Notes: a model not told the origin generated them from the letters alone. Numbered from the stretch's first letter, positions 12,101-20,704 are shown. The stretch is 64,000 bases of DNA from Bacteroidota bacterium (GCA_947479085.1 CANJYB010000002.1:1-64000), one strand, 5' to 3'. Program-made: numbers and translations.

Positions 12101-13431
12101 AGGTACGTATCATTGATGCTACTACCCGTATTGTTTTAACTACCGGTAATATTCCTTATGGTTCTCAGGTGTACGTTAAGAATGGTGAGAAAGTGAAGAA
12201 AGGCACCTTGATGTGTGATTGGGATCCGTATAATGCCGTGATTGTTTCGGAATTTGCAGGTAAACTGGAATTCGATAATATTGAAGAAGGTATTACTTTC
12301 CGTGAAGAATCGGATGAGCAAACCGGATTTAAGGAAAAAGTAATTGTGGAAAGTCGTGATAAATCTAAAAATCCTTCTATCCGTATTATTGTAAACAAAG
12401 AAGTGGTTCGTACCTACAACATTCCTGTAGGTTCTCACGTTATTGTAAACGATAAAGATAAAATTGAAACAGGACAAATCCTGGTTAAGATTCCTCGTTC
12501 GTCAGGTAAAACAGGTGATATCACCGGTGGTTTACCTCGTGTAACAGAGTTGTTCGAAGCCCGTAACCCAAGTAACCCGGCTGTGGTTTCCGAAATTGAT
12601 GGTATTGTTACTTTCGGTAAAATCAAACGTGGTAACCGTGAGGTGTATGTTGAATCAAGATTAGGTGAAAAGAAAACCTACCTTGTTCAGTTGTCTAAAC
12701 ACATCCTGGTTCAGGAAAACGATTTCATAAAAGCTGGTGAACCATTATGCGATGGTGCTATTACTCCGGCTGATATTCTTGCTATCAAAGGGCCAACCGC
12801 GGTGCAGGAATACTTAGTAAACGAGGTACAAGAGGTATATCGTTTGCAAGGTGTGAAAATTAATGATAAACATTTTGAAGTAATTGTTCGCCAGATGATG
12901 CGTAAAGTGGACATCAGCGAAGCAGGTGATTCTACATTCCTTGAAAAACAATTGATTAATAAATCAACGTTTATGGAAGAAAACGATAACCTATACGGAA
13001 AAGTGGTAATTACTGATGCAGGTGAATCTACCTTGTTTAAAGCAGGACAGATTATCAGCGCACGTAAACTGAGAGATGAAAACTCTTCGATGAAACGCAG
13101 AGATTTGAAAATAATTGAAGCACGTGAGGCTGTACCGGCTACTTCTAACCAGGTATTACAAGGTATCACCCGTGCATCGTTACAAACTCAAAGCTTTATG
13201 AGTGCGGCATCGTTCCAGGAAACTACTAAGGTATTGAACGAAGCAGCTGTGGCTGGTAAGGTTGATTACTTATTAGGATTGAAGGAAAACGTAATTGTGG
13301 GTCACTTAATACCTGCAGGTACCGGACTAAGAACTTATGAGAAACTGATTGTTGGTTCTCAGGAAGAGTACGATAAGCTGATGGCTTCGAAAAAAGAAGC
13401 TTTGGAGCAGGAGCAGGAAGAAGAAGCTTAA
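9133..13431 (+). CDS. rpoC: RNA polymerase beta' subunit
   Basis: This is the beta' subunit, 1432 residues, bearing the catalytic Mg2+ site. Visible hallmarks are the N-terminal zinc-binding cysteines (CACGKYKR...CDRCGVEV, from about residue 66), the clamp/lid region, [12 protein letters not shown] (about 471-482) with the three catalytic aspartates, and the second zinc site ([12 protein letters not shown]). The C-terminus is acidic (EQEQEEEA). The gene ends the operon, and a strong hairpin with a T-run follows 22 bp later. Confidence 0.99.
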   Translation: MAYKKEHKLKSNFSKITISLASPEAILERSSGEVVKPETINYRTYKPEMGGLFCERIFGPVKDWECACGKYKRIRYKGIVCDRCGVEVTEKKVRRERMGHIALVVPVAHIWYFKSLPNKIGYLLGLPTKRLDMIIYYERYVVVNAGVKAVDGINYLDFLSEEEYLNILETLPKENQYLDDDDPNKFIAKMGAEALQALLARVDLDSLSFDLRHKANTETSQQRKNEALKRLQVVEGFRHANEHVENRPEWMIVKIVPVIPPELRPLVPLDGGRFATSDLNDLYRRVIIRNNRLKRLIEIKAPEVILRNEKRMLQESVDSLFDNSRKSNAVKTESNRALKSLSDSLKGKQGRFRQNLLGKRVDYSARSVIVVGPELKLHECGLPKDMAAELFKPFIIRKMIERGVVKTVKSAKKIVDKKEPIVWDILENVLKGHPVLLNRAPTLHRLGIQAFQPKLIEGKAIQLHPLTCTAFNADFDGDQMAVHVPLGHAAILEAQLLMLASHNILNPANGAPVAVPSQDMVLGLYYMTKGKKTTPEEKVKGEGLTFYSPEETVIAYNEKRVDLHAWVKVRLAVKEGGKTVNKLIETTVGRILFNKVVPEEVGYINELLTKKSLRDIIGNIVKETGMAKTAKFLDEIKTLGYMHAFRGGLSFNLGDVVIPEDKPKMIADANAQVEEVVGNYNAGFITNNERYNQIIDIWTHTNARLTAKVLHTLTNDRQGFNPVYMMLDSGARGSKEQIRQLGGMRGLMAKPQKGAGGGEIIENPILSNFKEGLSILEYFISTHGARKGLADTALKTADAGYLTRRLVDVAQDVIITIEDCGTLRGLIATPLKKNDEVVESLYDRILGRTTVHDVYNPLTGKLIIASGEEVKEDDAKAISESPIESVEIRSVLTCESKNGVCGKCYGRNLATGRMVQRGEAVGVIAAQSIGEPGTQLTLRTFHVGGVAGGSVASSKLEAKYDGILEIDELKTVKRKSGKEMMDVVIGRSAEVRIIDATTRIVLTTGNIPYGSQVYVKNGEKVKKGTLMCDWDPYNAVIVSEFAGKLEFDNIEEGITFREESDEQTGFKEKVIVESRDKSKNPSIRIIVNKEVVRTYNIPVGSHVIVNDKDKIETGQILVKIPRSSGKTGDITGGLPRVTELFEARNPSNPAVVSEIDGIVTFGKIKRGNREVYVESRLGEKKTYLVQLSKHILVQENDFIKAGEPLCDGAITPADILAIKGPTAVQEYLVNEVQEVYRLQGVKINDKHFEVIVRQMMRKVDISEAGDSTFLEKQLINKSTFMEENDNLYGKVVITDAGESTLFKAGQIISARKLRDENSSMKRRDLKIIEAREAVPATSNQVLQGITRASLQTQSFMSAASFQETTKVLNEAAVAGKVDYLLGLKENVIVGHLIPAGTGLRTYEKLIVGSQEEYDKLMASKKEALEQEQEEEA

Positions 13432-13453
13432 TATTTAGTTAATAATAAGCGTG

Positions 13454-13489
13454 AAAAAAAAGGGATAACGAAAGTTGTCCCTTTTTTTT
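13454..13489 (+). terminator. Terminator of the rpoBC operon
   Basis: AAAAAAAGGGATAAC, a GAAA loop, then GTTGTCCCTTTTTTTT forms a stem flanked by A- and T-runs. It can therefore act on both strands, although a separate terminator serves the minus-strand gene. Confidence 0.88.
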
Positions 13490-13501
13490 GTGACTTTATT
13501 T

Positions 13502-13541
13502 TAAAAAAAAAATCCCCCGAAGGTTCGGGGGATTTTTTTTT
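13502..13541 (-). terminator. Terminator of the 13540-14442 gene
   Basis: ATCCCCCGAA/TTCGGGGGAT is a perfect stem flanked by an A10 run and a T8 run. It sits at the very 3' end of the minus-strand gene, overlapping its stop codon by two bases. Confidence 0.88.
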
Positions 13542-14442
13542 AGAATTCGAATGTTATGTTGTCGACATGGCCGCGGATGAAATGATGTATTAGTGTTTTG
13601 TCGGGCTGGCCGGCTAGTTTGCATATTATTTCTTTGTCTCCTGCGGTTACATAAATAGGTTGTGTGTTTCCAACCAAATCTGAGGTTACTGTTTTGTCGC
13701 CTATTTGTACTGTTGCTCCTTGTACTCCTACTCCTCTTTGTGTTACTTTGAAATCGGCTCCTATGTGGCGGATGCCGATGTCGTCTCTTTTGGACGCTGT
13801 TGCGAAGCCTTTGAAGAAGGTGGGGTTGGATGTGCGCCAATGTGAGGATAGGCGGGTGAGTGATGCGATGTCTTTGCGGATTAGGGTTATGATGTCGTTT
13901 ATGTCGGAGTTTGCTGTGTCTGATGTTACTTCGACTGATTGTGCTTCTCCGATTTTGGAGTTGAAGCTGGTGGCTGTGGTGACTGCGTCTGAGATGGCAG
14001 TGGCTGTTACTTCGTATGTGATGAAGGTGACGTTTGCCATTAGTGTTGCTGTGAATATGTTGGTGCTGAAGTTGGTGGCGAAGGGTAGTATTTCTTCGTC
14101 TTTGAAGTTATGGATTTCGGATGGTGAGTGGTTTACTTGTGCTAATAGGTCTAAGTCGTTTATTTCGATGGCGTATTCTTTTGTTTTTTCCATGATGTCT
14201 CCTGCCTGGAGTGCGAACTGTGTTTTGAGTTCGGATTTGCTGAGTGTGATTCCGGTGCCTGTTTGTTCTTTGGTGGGTGCGAGGTCTAGGAGTTGTTGTT
14301 TGTGTGCTTTGAGTGCGATTACTTTGTTTTTGAATGGTGTGTAAGCGTTCCAGAGGGTGCTGTTTCCAGCGATGTCGAGGAACTGGATTAGTTTGCTGTC
14401 GCGGTTTAGTTCGCGTGTTTGGTCGTCATTTAGTTGTGCCAT
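13540..14442 (-). CDS. Unrecognised 300-aa protein
   Basis: I do not recognise this family. The protein starts MAQLNDDQTRELNRD and has no signal peptide and no membrane segment. It is helical and polar through about residue 210, with a Thr/Ala/Asn-rich middle. The last 80 residues (GVGVQGATVQIGDKTVTSDLVGN) look like a carboxypeptidase-regulatory-like beta domain. Codon use is rich in G-ending and TG-rich codons compared with rpoC next door. Its upstream region holds a 21-bp repeat array. The terminator at its 3' end argues that it is real. An opposite-strand frame at 13664-14344 is a shadow. Confidence 0.8.
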   Translation of the reverse strand: MAQLNDDQTRELNRDSKLIQFLDIAGNSTLWNAYTPFKNKVIALKAHKQQLLDLAPTKEQTGTGITLSKSELKTQFALQAGDIMEKTKEYAIEINDLDLLAQVNHSPSEIHNFKDEEILPFATNFSTNIFTATLMANVTFITYEVTATAISDAVTTATSFNSKIGEAQSVEVTSDTANSDINDIITLIRKDIASLTRLSSHWRTSNPTFFKGFATASKRDDIGIRHIGADFKVTQRGVGVQGATVQIGDKTVTSDLVGNTQPIYVTAGDKEIICKLAGQPDKTLIHHFIRGHVDNITFEF

Positions 14443-14481
14443 TTTGTTAGAGTTTTGAATTAATATTAGTGTTTTATTTTT

Positions 14482-14853
14482 TTGTTAAGCAAATGTATAA
14501 ATTTATTTTTATTTGATTTATGTGGTTTTTTGAATTTTTTTGAAAATTTATGCTATTTGACATATTTGGCTTATTTTCAATGTGTTGTATTTTATGCTAT
14601 TTGTGCTATTGGTCGGGATGGTGTTGCTATTGGTATTTTTGGTGTTGGTATTGGGGTTTTTGGTGTTGCTATTTTGATTTTTGGGGATGCTGGGGGTGTT
14701 TTTGGTGTTGGTATTTGGGTTTTTGGGGTTGCTATTGGGATTTATGGGGTTGGTATTTGGGTTTATGGTGTTGCTGTGCTGACTTATGATAATGCTATTG
14801 CTAAGGTATGGAATAGGTTTTCTATACTACAAAGTGCGGTTTATATTCTATAG
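14482..14853. other. Intergenic stretch between two orphan genes
   Basis: This is about 370 of the 456 bp between the minus-strand gene ending upstream at 14442 and the plus-strand lipoprotein at 14899. It is G/T-rich on the plus strand and contains the 21-bp array at 14620-14808. A 123-codon plus frame spans it and reads as heptapeptides (GVAIGIF, GVGIGVF...). I treat that as a by-product of a period divisible by three, since the frame has no recognisable start context and no homology I can name. Confidence 0.55.
14620..14808. repeat. 21-bp-period degenerate array 1
   Basis: Nine consecutive 21-bp units run without an indel. The common core is GGTGTTGCTATTGG, then 2-3 variable bases, then TTTTT. 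Units with GCTATT alternate with units with GGTATT for most of the array, giving a 42-bp higher-order period. T5 (A5 on the other strand) recurs every 21 bp, or two helical turns. The array lies 178 bp upstream of the start of the minus-strand 300-aa gene. Confidence 0.85.
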
Positions 14854-14898
14854 AATAAATAAATAAATTATATTTACGAAGAATTAAAAACACAGATA

Positions 14899-16104
14899 AT
14901 GAAAATTAAAATTTTAACTATAGCTTTTTTAGTGGCTTTTCTAGGTGCTTGCTCTCCTATTTATAGGAAGGTAGCAATACCATATAATACTCAAACCAAT
15001 AAGATGGAGTGGAGTACCAATATTAATTTTGGCGGAATGAAGAATGAAGATATCTATGTTAAAATTATTCAATGGGCAAACTTAAAATATATTAATAAGA
15101 ATATCAAAACTCAAGATAAAGAAAATGGGATAATAAGTATTGCAGATAATGGAGAATATTTATTTAAAGGACACACGCGACAAATGTCATATTTAGTAAT
15201 TTTTTTGATTAAGGATGGTAATTGTAAAGTTTCTATAACTAATGTAACAATAAGGCATAGGCCCGCAGAATTTTATTATGACGAATATATAATGCGAAAT
15301 TTTGAATCGCATAAATTGGAAAACTGTTTTTTTTCGGTAGATAATTATTTTAATTTTAAAATGGAAGAAATAAAAAATGGTTTTGAGGGAAAGGAACAAA
15401 AGAGAAATATTATTTCCAATTATGAATCGGATATGTCATTAAAAAAATATGCATATCAGGATTCAGTAAGAACCTATCGAATGGAAGTAAAGGAGACGCT
15501 ACGATTCAAAAATATTTATGGAAGAAATATTATAGGTTTTAACTTGGTTCCATTATTAAATAAAGATTTCAATATATCATATGAACATTTTTTTGCAAAA
15601 CAAAAGTTTTCTATAAAATTGCCTTTTTATCTGGGATATTCTTCAAAGGGTTTATTAAATAATGATAGTACAGCATTCCAATACTTCTATGCTTATAATT
15701 TTTATAAGGGGCAGTTGAATGATACCTTTCACTTGAATTCATTTGAAAGGTATCATTCAACAATACTAAGTGGTAATTCTGTAGGATTGCACTTAAAGTA
15801 TTATCCAACAGGAGAGGGCAAATTGCGTGGCTTTGCTGCAATCGGGTTTGAATATTCTATTTTAAATATTTTAACAACCCATTCGTATAATGTTACTTCT
15901 TATTATCAAAATCCAATAATTAAAACTGACAATAAGACTGATAGATTGTATTCGTTTGGCGGCACAGCCTATGGAGGAATAGTTTATCAACCTAATAAGT
16001 TAATTTCATTATCAATGGACTTTGGGGTGCAACATGGGCTAAGTAATTTTGAATATGTTAAAACTTTATATAGATTAGGGATTGGAGTTGGAATGAGATT
16101 TTAA
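14899..16104 (+). CDS. Lipoprotein with DUF4468-like N-terminal and beta-rich C-terminal region
   Basis: The 401-residue product has a lipoprotein signal (hydrophobic stretch then LGAC, Cys about residue 18), so it is probably anchored in the outer membrane or periplasm. Residues about 40-110 (EDIYVKIIQWANLKY...NGIISIADNGEYLFKG) resemble the TBP-fold DUF4468 domain found in Bacteroidota lipoproteins. From about residue 205 the sequence alternates like a small beta-barrel or sandwich and ends GIGVGMRF, with a terminal Phe typical of outer-membrane barrels. The domain assignment is by eye and tentative. AT content is high. Confidence 0.75.
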   Translation: MKIKILTIAFLVAFLGACSPIYRKVAIPYNTQTNKMEWSTNINFGGMKNEDIYVKIIQWANLKYINKNIKTQDKENGIISIADNGEYLFKGHTRQMSYLVIFLIKDGNCKVSITNVTIRHRPAEFYYDEYIMRNFESHKLENCFFSVDNYFNFKMEEIKNGFEGKEQKRNIISNYESDMSLKKYAYQDSVRTYRMEVKETLRFKNIYGRNIIGFNLVPLLNKDFNISYEHFFAKQKFSIKLPFYLGYSSKGLLNNDSTAFQYFYAYNFYKGQLNDTFHLNSFERYHSTILSGNSVGLHLKYYPTGEGKLRGFAAIGFEYSILNILTTHSYNVTSYYQNPIIKTDNKTDRLYSFGGTAYGGIVYQPNKLISLSMDFGVQHGLSNFEYVKTLYRLGIGVGMRF

Positions 16105-16105
16105 T

Positions 16106-16226
16106 GACAATATTACCGAAATTAAAAATTGGTATAATTCCTGACTAATTGCACCTCGAATAATAAAATAAGTAAAAACGGGGTAAGACGAAAACCGATA
16201 AAAGAGTAGTTAAAAGTAAATAAAAT
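16106..16226 (+). repeat. Leader copy A in front of a small gene
   Basis: This 121-bp segment begins GACAATATTACC and ends with GACGAAAACCGATAAAAGAG shortly before the ATG at 16227. The segment at 16615-16733 begins and ends alike and is 119 bp long. Middle parts are diverged. The shared element suggests a duplicated leader or promoter. Confidence 0.6.
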
Positions 16227-16559
16227 ATGTATGATAAAATAAAAAAGGAAACAATTGAAAATATGTTTGGTGAGTGGGAGAGCGAATCGTTTGTAAAATA
16301 TCCAAATATTAGTGTAAAAATAAATCTCACTAAAGACAGACTATCTATAATCATAAAAAAGGATGATTTAATTTTTGAAGAAGTTTCAATTTCATCAAAT
16401 GCTCATTGGATTAATAAGTTTTTAAGTTTTACAGAAAAACAAAGATTTGTTGTATTCGAGGCAACAAAATCGGAGATGTTATTTGGAGAATTAGAAATGC
16501 CAGGATACTTTAATAGCGCTTATAAGTGGCAATTTAAGTTTAATAGAATTACTTCTTAA
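16227..16559 (+). CDS. Unrecognised 110-aa protein
   Basis: I recognise no family. The 110 residues are soluble, with no signal peptide, and contain alternating beta-like segments (KINLTKDRLSIIIKKDDLIFEEVSI) and a C-terminal GELEMPGYFNSAYKW. The whole resembles a small lipocalin or beta-sandwich type protein. It is followed by a good terminator at 16576-16610 and preceded by a leader that recurs before the next gene. Confidence 0.65.
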   Translation: MYDKIKKETIENMFGEWESESFVKYPNISVKINLTKDRLSIIIKKDDLIFEEVSISSNAHWINKFLSFTEKQRFVVFEATKSEMLFGELEMPGYFNSAYKWQFKFNRITS

Positions 16560-16575
16560 TTTCAATTTATACGAA

Positions 16576-16610
16576 GAAAACTCCTCACATTTTGTGAGGA
16601 GTTTTTATTT
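16576..16610 (+). terminator. Terminator after the 110-aa gene
   Basis: AAAACTCCTCACA, a short TTT loop, then TGTGAGGAGTTTTTATTTT is a perfect stem with a T-run. Confidence 0.88.
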
Positions 16611-16614
16611 TAAC

Positions 16615-16733
16615 GACAATATTGCAGCATTTTTTTAGATGGCATAATTTATGAAAAGGTTTGTGCAGTTAATTAAAATAAATAAGTGAACGGAAAAAGA
16701 CGAAACCGATAAAAAGTAGTCAAGAAAAAGAAT
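16615..16733 (+). repeat. Leader copy B in front of a small gene
   Basis: This begins GACAATATTGC and ends with AAGACGAAACCGATAAAAAG a few bases before the ATG at 16734. It matches leader copy A at both ends and in length (119 versus 121 bp). The middle has drifted. Confidence 0.6.
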
Positions 16734-17003
16734 ATGAATAGAATGAGTAGTAAGGAACGTAAAGCCTATGTTAAAATCTTTCAAGCGAATCTTGATAACA
16801 AAAAGAAAGGACTTGAGATATTAAAAGATTGCCAAAAGCAAGATTTACAGCGTGGTTTCTTTGAGCTGGTAATACCTATAATGGATGGGATAATAGAATA
16901 CAATGCTGTTATAACAAAACTAACTAGAGCCATCGAATTGTTGCAGAATCCAGCAGTAGAAACTATGGATGATGATGAATTTAGAGAATATATTAAAATG
17001 TAG
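16734..17003 (+). CDS. Unrecognised 89-aa helical protein
   Basis: The short, charged, all-helical product starts MNRMSSKERKAYVKIF and ends with an acidic tail (MDDDEFREYIKM). It has no signal peptide or membrane segment and no family I can name. It has its own terminator 22 bp downstream and shares its leader with the preceding small gene, which supports it as a real expressed gene. Confidence 0.65.
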   Translation: MNRMSSKERKAYVKIFQANLDNKKKGLEILKDCQKQDLQRGFFELVIPIMDGIIEYNAVITKLTRAIELLQNPAVETMDDDEFREYIKM

Positions 17004-17025
17004 TCTTATTAGCTATTTATTTTCT

Positions 17026-17059
17026 AAAACTCTTTACAGAAATGTAAAGAGTTTTTTTT
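17026..17059 (+). terminator. Terminator after the 89-aa gene
   Basis: AAAACTCTTTACA, loop GAAA, then TGTAAAGAGTTTTTTTT is a perfect stem followed by eight T. Confidence 0.88.
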
Positions 17060-17071
17060 GTTTGGAGCAAT

Positions 17072-17106
17072 TACCCCTGTCAGGGTTTGAAACCCTGACA
17101 GGGGTA
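17072..17106. repeat. Perfect palindrome, intergenic
   Basis: TACCCCTGTCAGGGTTT is followed, after one base, by its exact complement AAACCCTGACAGGGGTA. Strong dispersed palindromes of this type are frequent in Bacteroidota intergenic regions. It lies in the 440-bp gene-free stretch before htpG, which also holds the element at 17128-17240 and the palindrome at 17274-17305. Confidence 0.7.
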
Positions 17107-17127
17107 CTTTGGGAAGGAGTTAGGAAA

Positions 17128-17240
17128 CCTCCAAATCCGGAAAGGACCGGATTCGGAGGGAGGGGTTGATGAAAAAAGATACCGCGCGAGGACAGGAAGA
17201 CTGGTGTGTGCGAAGTGGTGAGGAGTCCGCTCTAAAATAG
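17128..17240. repeat. Dispersed ~110-bp element, copy 1
   Basis: This opens with a hairpin (CCTCCAAATCCGG, loop, CCGGATTCGGAGG; one mismatched pair) and continues with GATGAAAAAAGATACCGCG and a G-rich diverged tail. A second copy lies at 27805-27915 in the same orientation. No coding capacity is seen, so it may be a MITE-like or REP-type element. Confidence 0.75.
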
Positions 17241-17273
17241 TTTAAAGTTTAAAAGTTGTATGGCATCGGTGAG

Positions 17274-17305
17274 AAACCTTGAAGGTTTTGCAAACCTTCA
17301 AGGTT
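17274..17305. repeat. AACCTTGAAGG palindrome, copy 1
   Basis: AAACCTTGAAGGTTT, then GC, then AAACCTTCAAGGTT. A near-identical palindrome lies at 54036-54068, so this is a dispersed family. Confidence 0.7.
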
Positions 17306-17443
17306 GGAGTCTTTTGTTTAGTTTGGAGTTGCTGGAGGAGTATATTGCCATCTTGTCAGTTGGTGTGGGTTGGCATGTGGTTTGAATTGTGGGGTGCGCT
17401 AATTTATATTTTATAATTCTAAAAATTTAATTGATAAAAAACT

Positions 17444-19348
17444 ATGTCGACAGGTAAAATAAATGTTCAGACGGAAAATATTTTTCCGATTATTAAAAAG
17501 TTTCTTTATAGTGATCATGAGATTTTTTTGAGGGAGTTGGTTTCGAATGCGGTGGATGCGACTCAGAAATTGAAGACGCTGGCTGCTTTGGGTGAATCGA
17601 CTGCTGCGGTGGATAAGCTGATGGTGGAGGTGATAATAGACAAGGAGGCAAAGACGCTGACGATAAGGGATAACGGGATTGGGATGACGGGTGAGGAGAT
17701 TGAGAAGTATATTACGCAGATTGCTTTTAGCGGGGCGGAGGAGTTTGTGAATAAATATAAGGATAAGGCTGCGGAAACGAATGCTATTATAGGGCATTTT
17801 GGTTTGGGTTTTTATTCGGCTTTTATGGTGGCGAGGAAGGTGGAGATTTTTTCGCTGTCGCATAAGGAGGGTAGTGTGGCTGTGCGCTGGGAGTGTGATG
17901 GAAGCCCGAATTATGAGTTGGAGGAGACGACTAAGGTGGGTGTTGGGACTGATATTGTGTTGCATATTGCGGAAGATTCGGAAGAGTTTTTGGAGCAGTA
18001 CAGGGTGAATGAATTGCTGACGAAGTATTGTAAGTTTTTGCCGGTGGCGATAAAGTTTGGTACTAAGAAGGAATTTGTGGGTGAGGATGAAAATGAAGAG
18101 GAAGGAAAAACCGATGAGAAAAAAGAAAAGAAGGAAGTAGAGGTTGATAATATTATTAATAATCCTTCACCGGCCTGGACCAAGAAACCGGCTGATTTGA
18201 CGGATGAGGATTATAAAAAATTCTACAGGGAATTGTACCCGATGAATTTTGAGGACCCTTTGTTTCATATCCATTTGAATGTGGATTATCCGTTTAATTT
18301 GACCGGGATTTTGTATTTCCCGAAATTGAAAAAGGCGTTTGAATTGCAAAAGGATAAAATTCAGTTGTACAGTAACCAGGTGTTTGTGACGGATTCGGTG
18401 GAAAATATTGTTCCGGACTTCCTGGCATTGTTGCAAGGTGTGCTCGATTCGCCTGATATTCCGCTGAACGTAAGCCGTAGTTATTTGCAAAGTGATGGGA
18501 ATGTGAAAAAGATTTCGGCTCACATTACTAAAAAAGTGGCGGATAAACTGGAGGAGATTTTTAAGAATGACCGTAAGGATTTTGAAGCGAAATGGGAAGA
18601 CATTAAGGTGTTTGTTCAGTATGGTATGCTTTCGGAAGATAAATTTTATGATAAGGCACAAAAGTTTGCATTGCTGAAAAGTGTGGATGGTACTTATGCT
18701 ACACTGGAAGAATATGCAGAGAAGGTGAAACCAGTTCAGACGGATAAAGACAAGAAGGTAATTTATTTATATACCACCAATGTGGATGAGCAGCATAGTT
18801 TTATAGAAACGGCTAAGGATAGGGGTTATGATGTGATTGTATTTGATAGCCCGATTGATTCGCATTATATAAATCATTTGGAACAGAAGCTGGAGAATAC
18901 TTCGTTTGTGCGGGTAGATGCTGATACGATTGATAAAATAATTAAAAAGGATGAAGCACAGCCTTCGAAGCTTTCGGAGAAAGAGCAGGAAACGCTGAAA
19001 CCAATAGTGGAAGGAGTTGTTCCGAAAGAAAAATTCTCGGTGGTATTCGAAAGCCTGAGCGAAAAAGATGCACCGATGATTATTACCAAGCCTGAATTTA
19101 TGCGCAGGATGAAAGACATGAGCGCAATGGGCGGAGGCGGAATGCAGTTTTATGGTTCGTTGCCTGATATGCATAACCTGGTGGTGAATAGTAATCACCC
19201 ATTGATTTCAAAAATATTAAATGAAAAAGATGCGGGTAAACAAAAACAGCTAGCTAAACAAACGGCTGACCTAGCAATGCTTTCGCAAGGGCTGTTGAAA
19301 GGGGAGGAGCTGACTAAATTTATAAAACGCAGTGTAGAATTGATATAA
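17444..19348 (+). CDS. htpG: Molecular chaperone HtpG (Hsp90)
   Basis: HtpG is the bacterial Hsp90, a dimeric ATP-dependent chaperone in the cytoplasm. The 634 residues are close to family length. The N-terminal GHKL ATPase shows FLRELVSNAVDATQKL (Glu and Asn of the N box), DNGIGMT and GHFGLGFYSAFMV. An acidic/Lys-rich linker (about 205-230, EDENEEEGKTDEKKEKK) separates it from the middle domain, and the C-terminal domain ends SQGLLKGEELTKFIKRS. Codon use in the first 500 bp is markedly G-ending compared with neighbours. The start MSTGKINVQTENIF fits homologues. Confidence 0.98.
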   Translation: MSTGKINVQTENIFPIIKKFLYSDHEIFLRELVSNAVDATQKLKTLAALGESTAAVDKLMVEVIIDKEAKTLTIRDNGIGMTGEEIEKYITQIAFSGAEEFVNKYKDKAAETNAIIGHFGLGFYSAFMVARKVEIFSLSHKEGSVAVRWECDGSPNYELEETTKVGVGTDIVLHIAEDSEEFLEQYRVNELLTKYCKFLPVAIKFGTKKEFVGEDENEEEGKTDEKKEKKEVEVDNIINNPSPAWTKKPADLTDEDYKKFYRELYPMNFEDPLFHIHLNVDYPFNLTGILYFPKLKKAFELQKDKIQLYSNQVFVTDSVENIVPDFLALLQGVLDSPDIPLNVSRSYLQSDGNVKKISAHITKKVADKLEEIFKNDRKDFEAKWEDIKVFVQYGMLSEDKFYDKAQKFALLKSVDGTYATLEEYAEKVKPVQTDKDKKVIYLYTTNVDEQHSFIETAKDRGYDVIVFDSPIDSHYINHLEQKLENTSFVRVDADTIDKIIKKDEAQPSKLSEKEQETLKPIVEGVVPKEKFSVVFESLSEKDAPMIITKPEFMRRMKDMSAMGGGGMQFYGSLPDMHNLVVNSNHPLISKILNEKDAGKQKQLAKQTADLAMLSQGLLKGEELTKFIKRSVELI

Positions 19349-19395
19349 CACCCCTCTCTTTAATCCTCTCCCCGAAGGGGAGAGGGTTGGGGTGG
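19349..19395. repeat. CACCCCTC...TTAATC palindrome, copy 1
   Basis: CCTCTCCCC, loop GAA, GGGGAGAGG is flanked by CACCCCTCTCTTTAAT and TTGGGGTG. This is a dispersed family, with other copies at 20619-20660 and 35755-35793. It may serve as the htpG terminator. Confidence 0.75.
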
Positions 19396-19491
19396 AAAGA
19401 GGTAGTAGAATATTTTATTAATAATTAAAAAACAGTAGTACTTTTACAAACAACAAAAACCAAACAACAAAAACCAAAACAACAAAACAAA

Positions 19492-20097
19492 ATGAAAAGA
19501 GGAACAATAATTTTACTGGTGGTAGTAGGAATATTCTTACTGATCGGATTTAATGGTTGTAGTACATACAACTCCATAGTAACCATGGATGAGGGTGTTA
19601 CAGCGCAATGGAAACAAGTGGAAGTGGCTTACCAGGCACGTATGGATAAAACCAAAAACCTGTTTGAAATAGTTCAGTCGGCTGCCGACTTTGAAAAAGG
19701 GACTTTAAAAGAAGTGATGGCTGCACGCAGCAAAGCGACCAGCATAACCATTGACCCAAGTAATATAACTCCTGAAAAGTTAGCGGAATTTGAAAAAGCA
19801 CAAAGTGCTTTTGGTTCTTCTTTAGGCAGGTTAATGGCTGTTGCTGAAAATTATCCGCAATTGCAGAGTGTGGGAGCATTCAGGGATTTCCAAGTTCAAT
19901 ACGAAGGAATGGAAAACAGGATTGCTACGGAACGCAGATTATTTAATGAAGCATGTCAGGAAATGAATACGTCCATTCGTAGATTTCCAAGAAATATATG
20001 GGCAGGTATGTTTGGCTTCCAGAAACGAGCTTACTTTGAGGCACAGGCAGGAGCTGATACAGCACCAGATATTAAAAGTATGAGAGAAGGGAAATAA
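19492..20097 (+). CDS. lemA: LemA family protein
   Basis: LemA proteins are membrane-anchored helical-bundle proteins of unclear biochemical role. The 201-residue product has one N-terminal membrane segment (about 5-22) followed by FNGCSTYN, so processing as a lipoprotein is possible. The LemA hallmark ITMDEGVTAQWKQVEVAYQAR-like start (TMDEGVTAQWKQV, about 36-50) and helices through residue 165 follow. It heads a three-gene cluster with two TPM-domain proteins, the usual LemA-TPM association. Confidence 0.92.
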   Translation: MKRGTIILLVVVGIFLLIGFNGCSTYNSIVTMDEGVTAQWKQVEVAYQARMDKTKNLFEIVQSAADFEKGTLKEVMAARSKATSITIDPSNITPEKLAEFEKAQSAFGSSLGRLMAVAENYPQLQSVGAFRDFQVQYEGMENRIATERRLFNEACQEMNTSIRRFPRNIWAGMFGFQKRAYFEAQAGADTAPDIKSMREGK

Positions 20098-20179
20098 GAC
20101 CAAAGTATAAAGTATGAAGTCCAAAGTATTTTACTTAATCTACTTAGTACTTCAGACTTAATACTTAATACTCAAAAAA

Positions 20180-20617
20180 ATGTCGGCAAAAAAATTCTTT
20201 ACTAATGAGCAACAATTGGCTATTCAAAAAGCAATAGCCGATGCGGAACGTGCCACTTCGGGAGAGGTGCGGGTTCACATTGATGATGAATGTAAGGGAG
20301 ATGTGCTGGATGTAGCGGCTGATGTTTTTCATAAACTGAAAATGAATAAAACGGAACTGCGTAATGGGGTTTTGTTTTACCTCGCGGTATCTAATCGAAA
20401 ATTTGCAATACTTGGAGATAAAGGGATCAATCAAAAGGTTCCCGAAAATTTCTGGGACAATATTAAAGATACGATGCTTCAGCATTTCAAACAACAACAA
20501 TTTACGGAAGGTTTGTGTAAAGGAATTGAAATGGCAGGAGAAAAACTGAAATCTCATTTCCCCTTGCAAAGTGATGATAAAAATGAATTGAATGATGAAA
20601 TAAGTTTCGGGAAATAA
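20180..20617 (+). CDS. TPM-domain protein (short, cytoplasmic form)
   Basis: The 145-residue protein has the TPM (TLP18.3/Psb32/MOLO-1) fold: FTNEQQLAIQKAIADAERATSGEVRVHI at the N-terminus (about 7-34), then NGVLFYLAVSNRKFAILGDKGIN. It lacks the signal peptide and Gly-rich tail of the next gene. It lies 82 bp after lemA, separated by a short repeat-like AAGTAT-rich spacer, and probably works with LemA at the membrane. The family function is not settled. Confidence 0.9.
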   Translation: MSAKKFFTNEQQLAIQKAIADAERATSGEVRVHIDDECKGDVLDVAADVFHKLKMNKTELRNGVLFYLAVSNRKFAILGDKGINQKVPENFWDNIKDTMLQHFKQQQFTEGLCKGIEMAGEKLKSHFPLQSDDKNELNDEISFGK

Positions 20618-20618
20618 C

Positions 20619-20660
20619 ACCTCACCCCTTAATCCCCTCTCCAAAGGAGAGGGGGGAGGA
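20619..20660. repeat. CACCCCTTAATC palindrome, copy 2
   Basis: CCTCACCCCTTAATC is followed by CCCTCTCC, loop AAA, GGAGAGGG and GGAGG. It is the same family as 19349-19395 and nearly identical to the copy at 35755-35793. Confidence 0.78.
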
Positions 20661-20704
20661 TTTAAAATACGGTTTGATAAGACAGCAATACAACAATTTA
20701 TTAG

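Noticed and set aside
13664-14344. 226-codon frame opposite the 300-aa gene
   Set aside because: The minus-strand frame is longer, has a matching terminator at its 3' end and protein-like composition. The plus frame is a shadow of its codon bias.
14482-14853. 123-codon plus-strand frame over array 1
   Set aside because: It reads as GVxIxxF heptapeptides because the 21-bp period is a multiple of three. There is no start context or recognisable family, and comparable array 4 is closed in all frames.
16106-17003. Integron-type gene cassettes
   Set aside because: The leader-gene-terminator units look modular, but no attC-like paired GTT/AAC sites or integrase were found.
17060-17443. Small gene or insertion sequence before htpG
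   Set aside because: The stretch contains only palindromes and the ~110-bp element. No transposase frame or terminal repeat pair is present.
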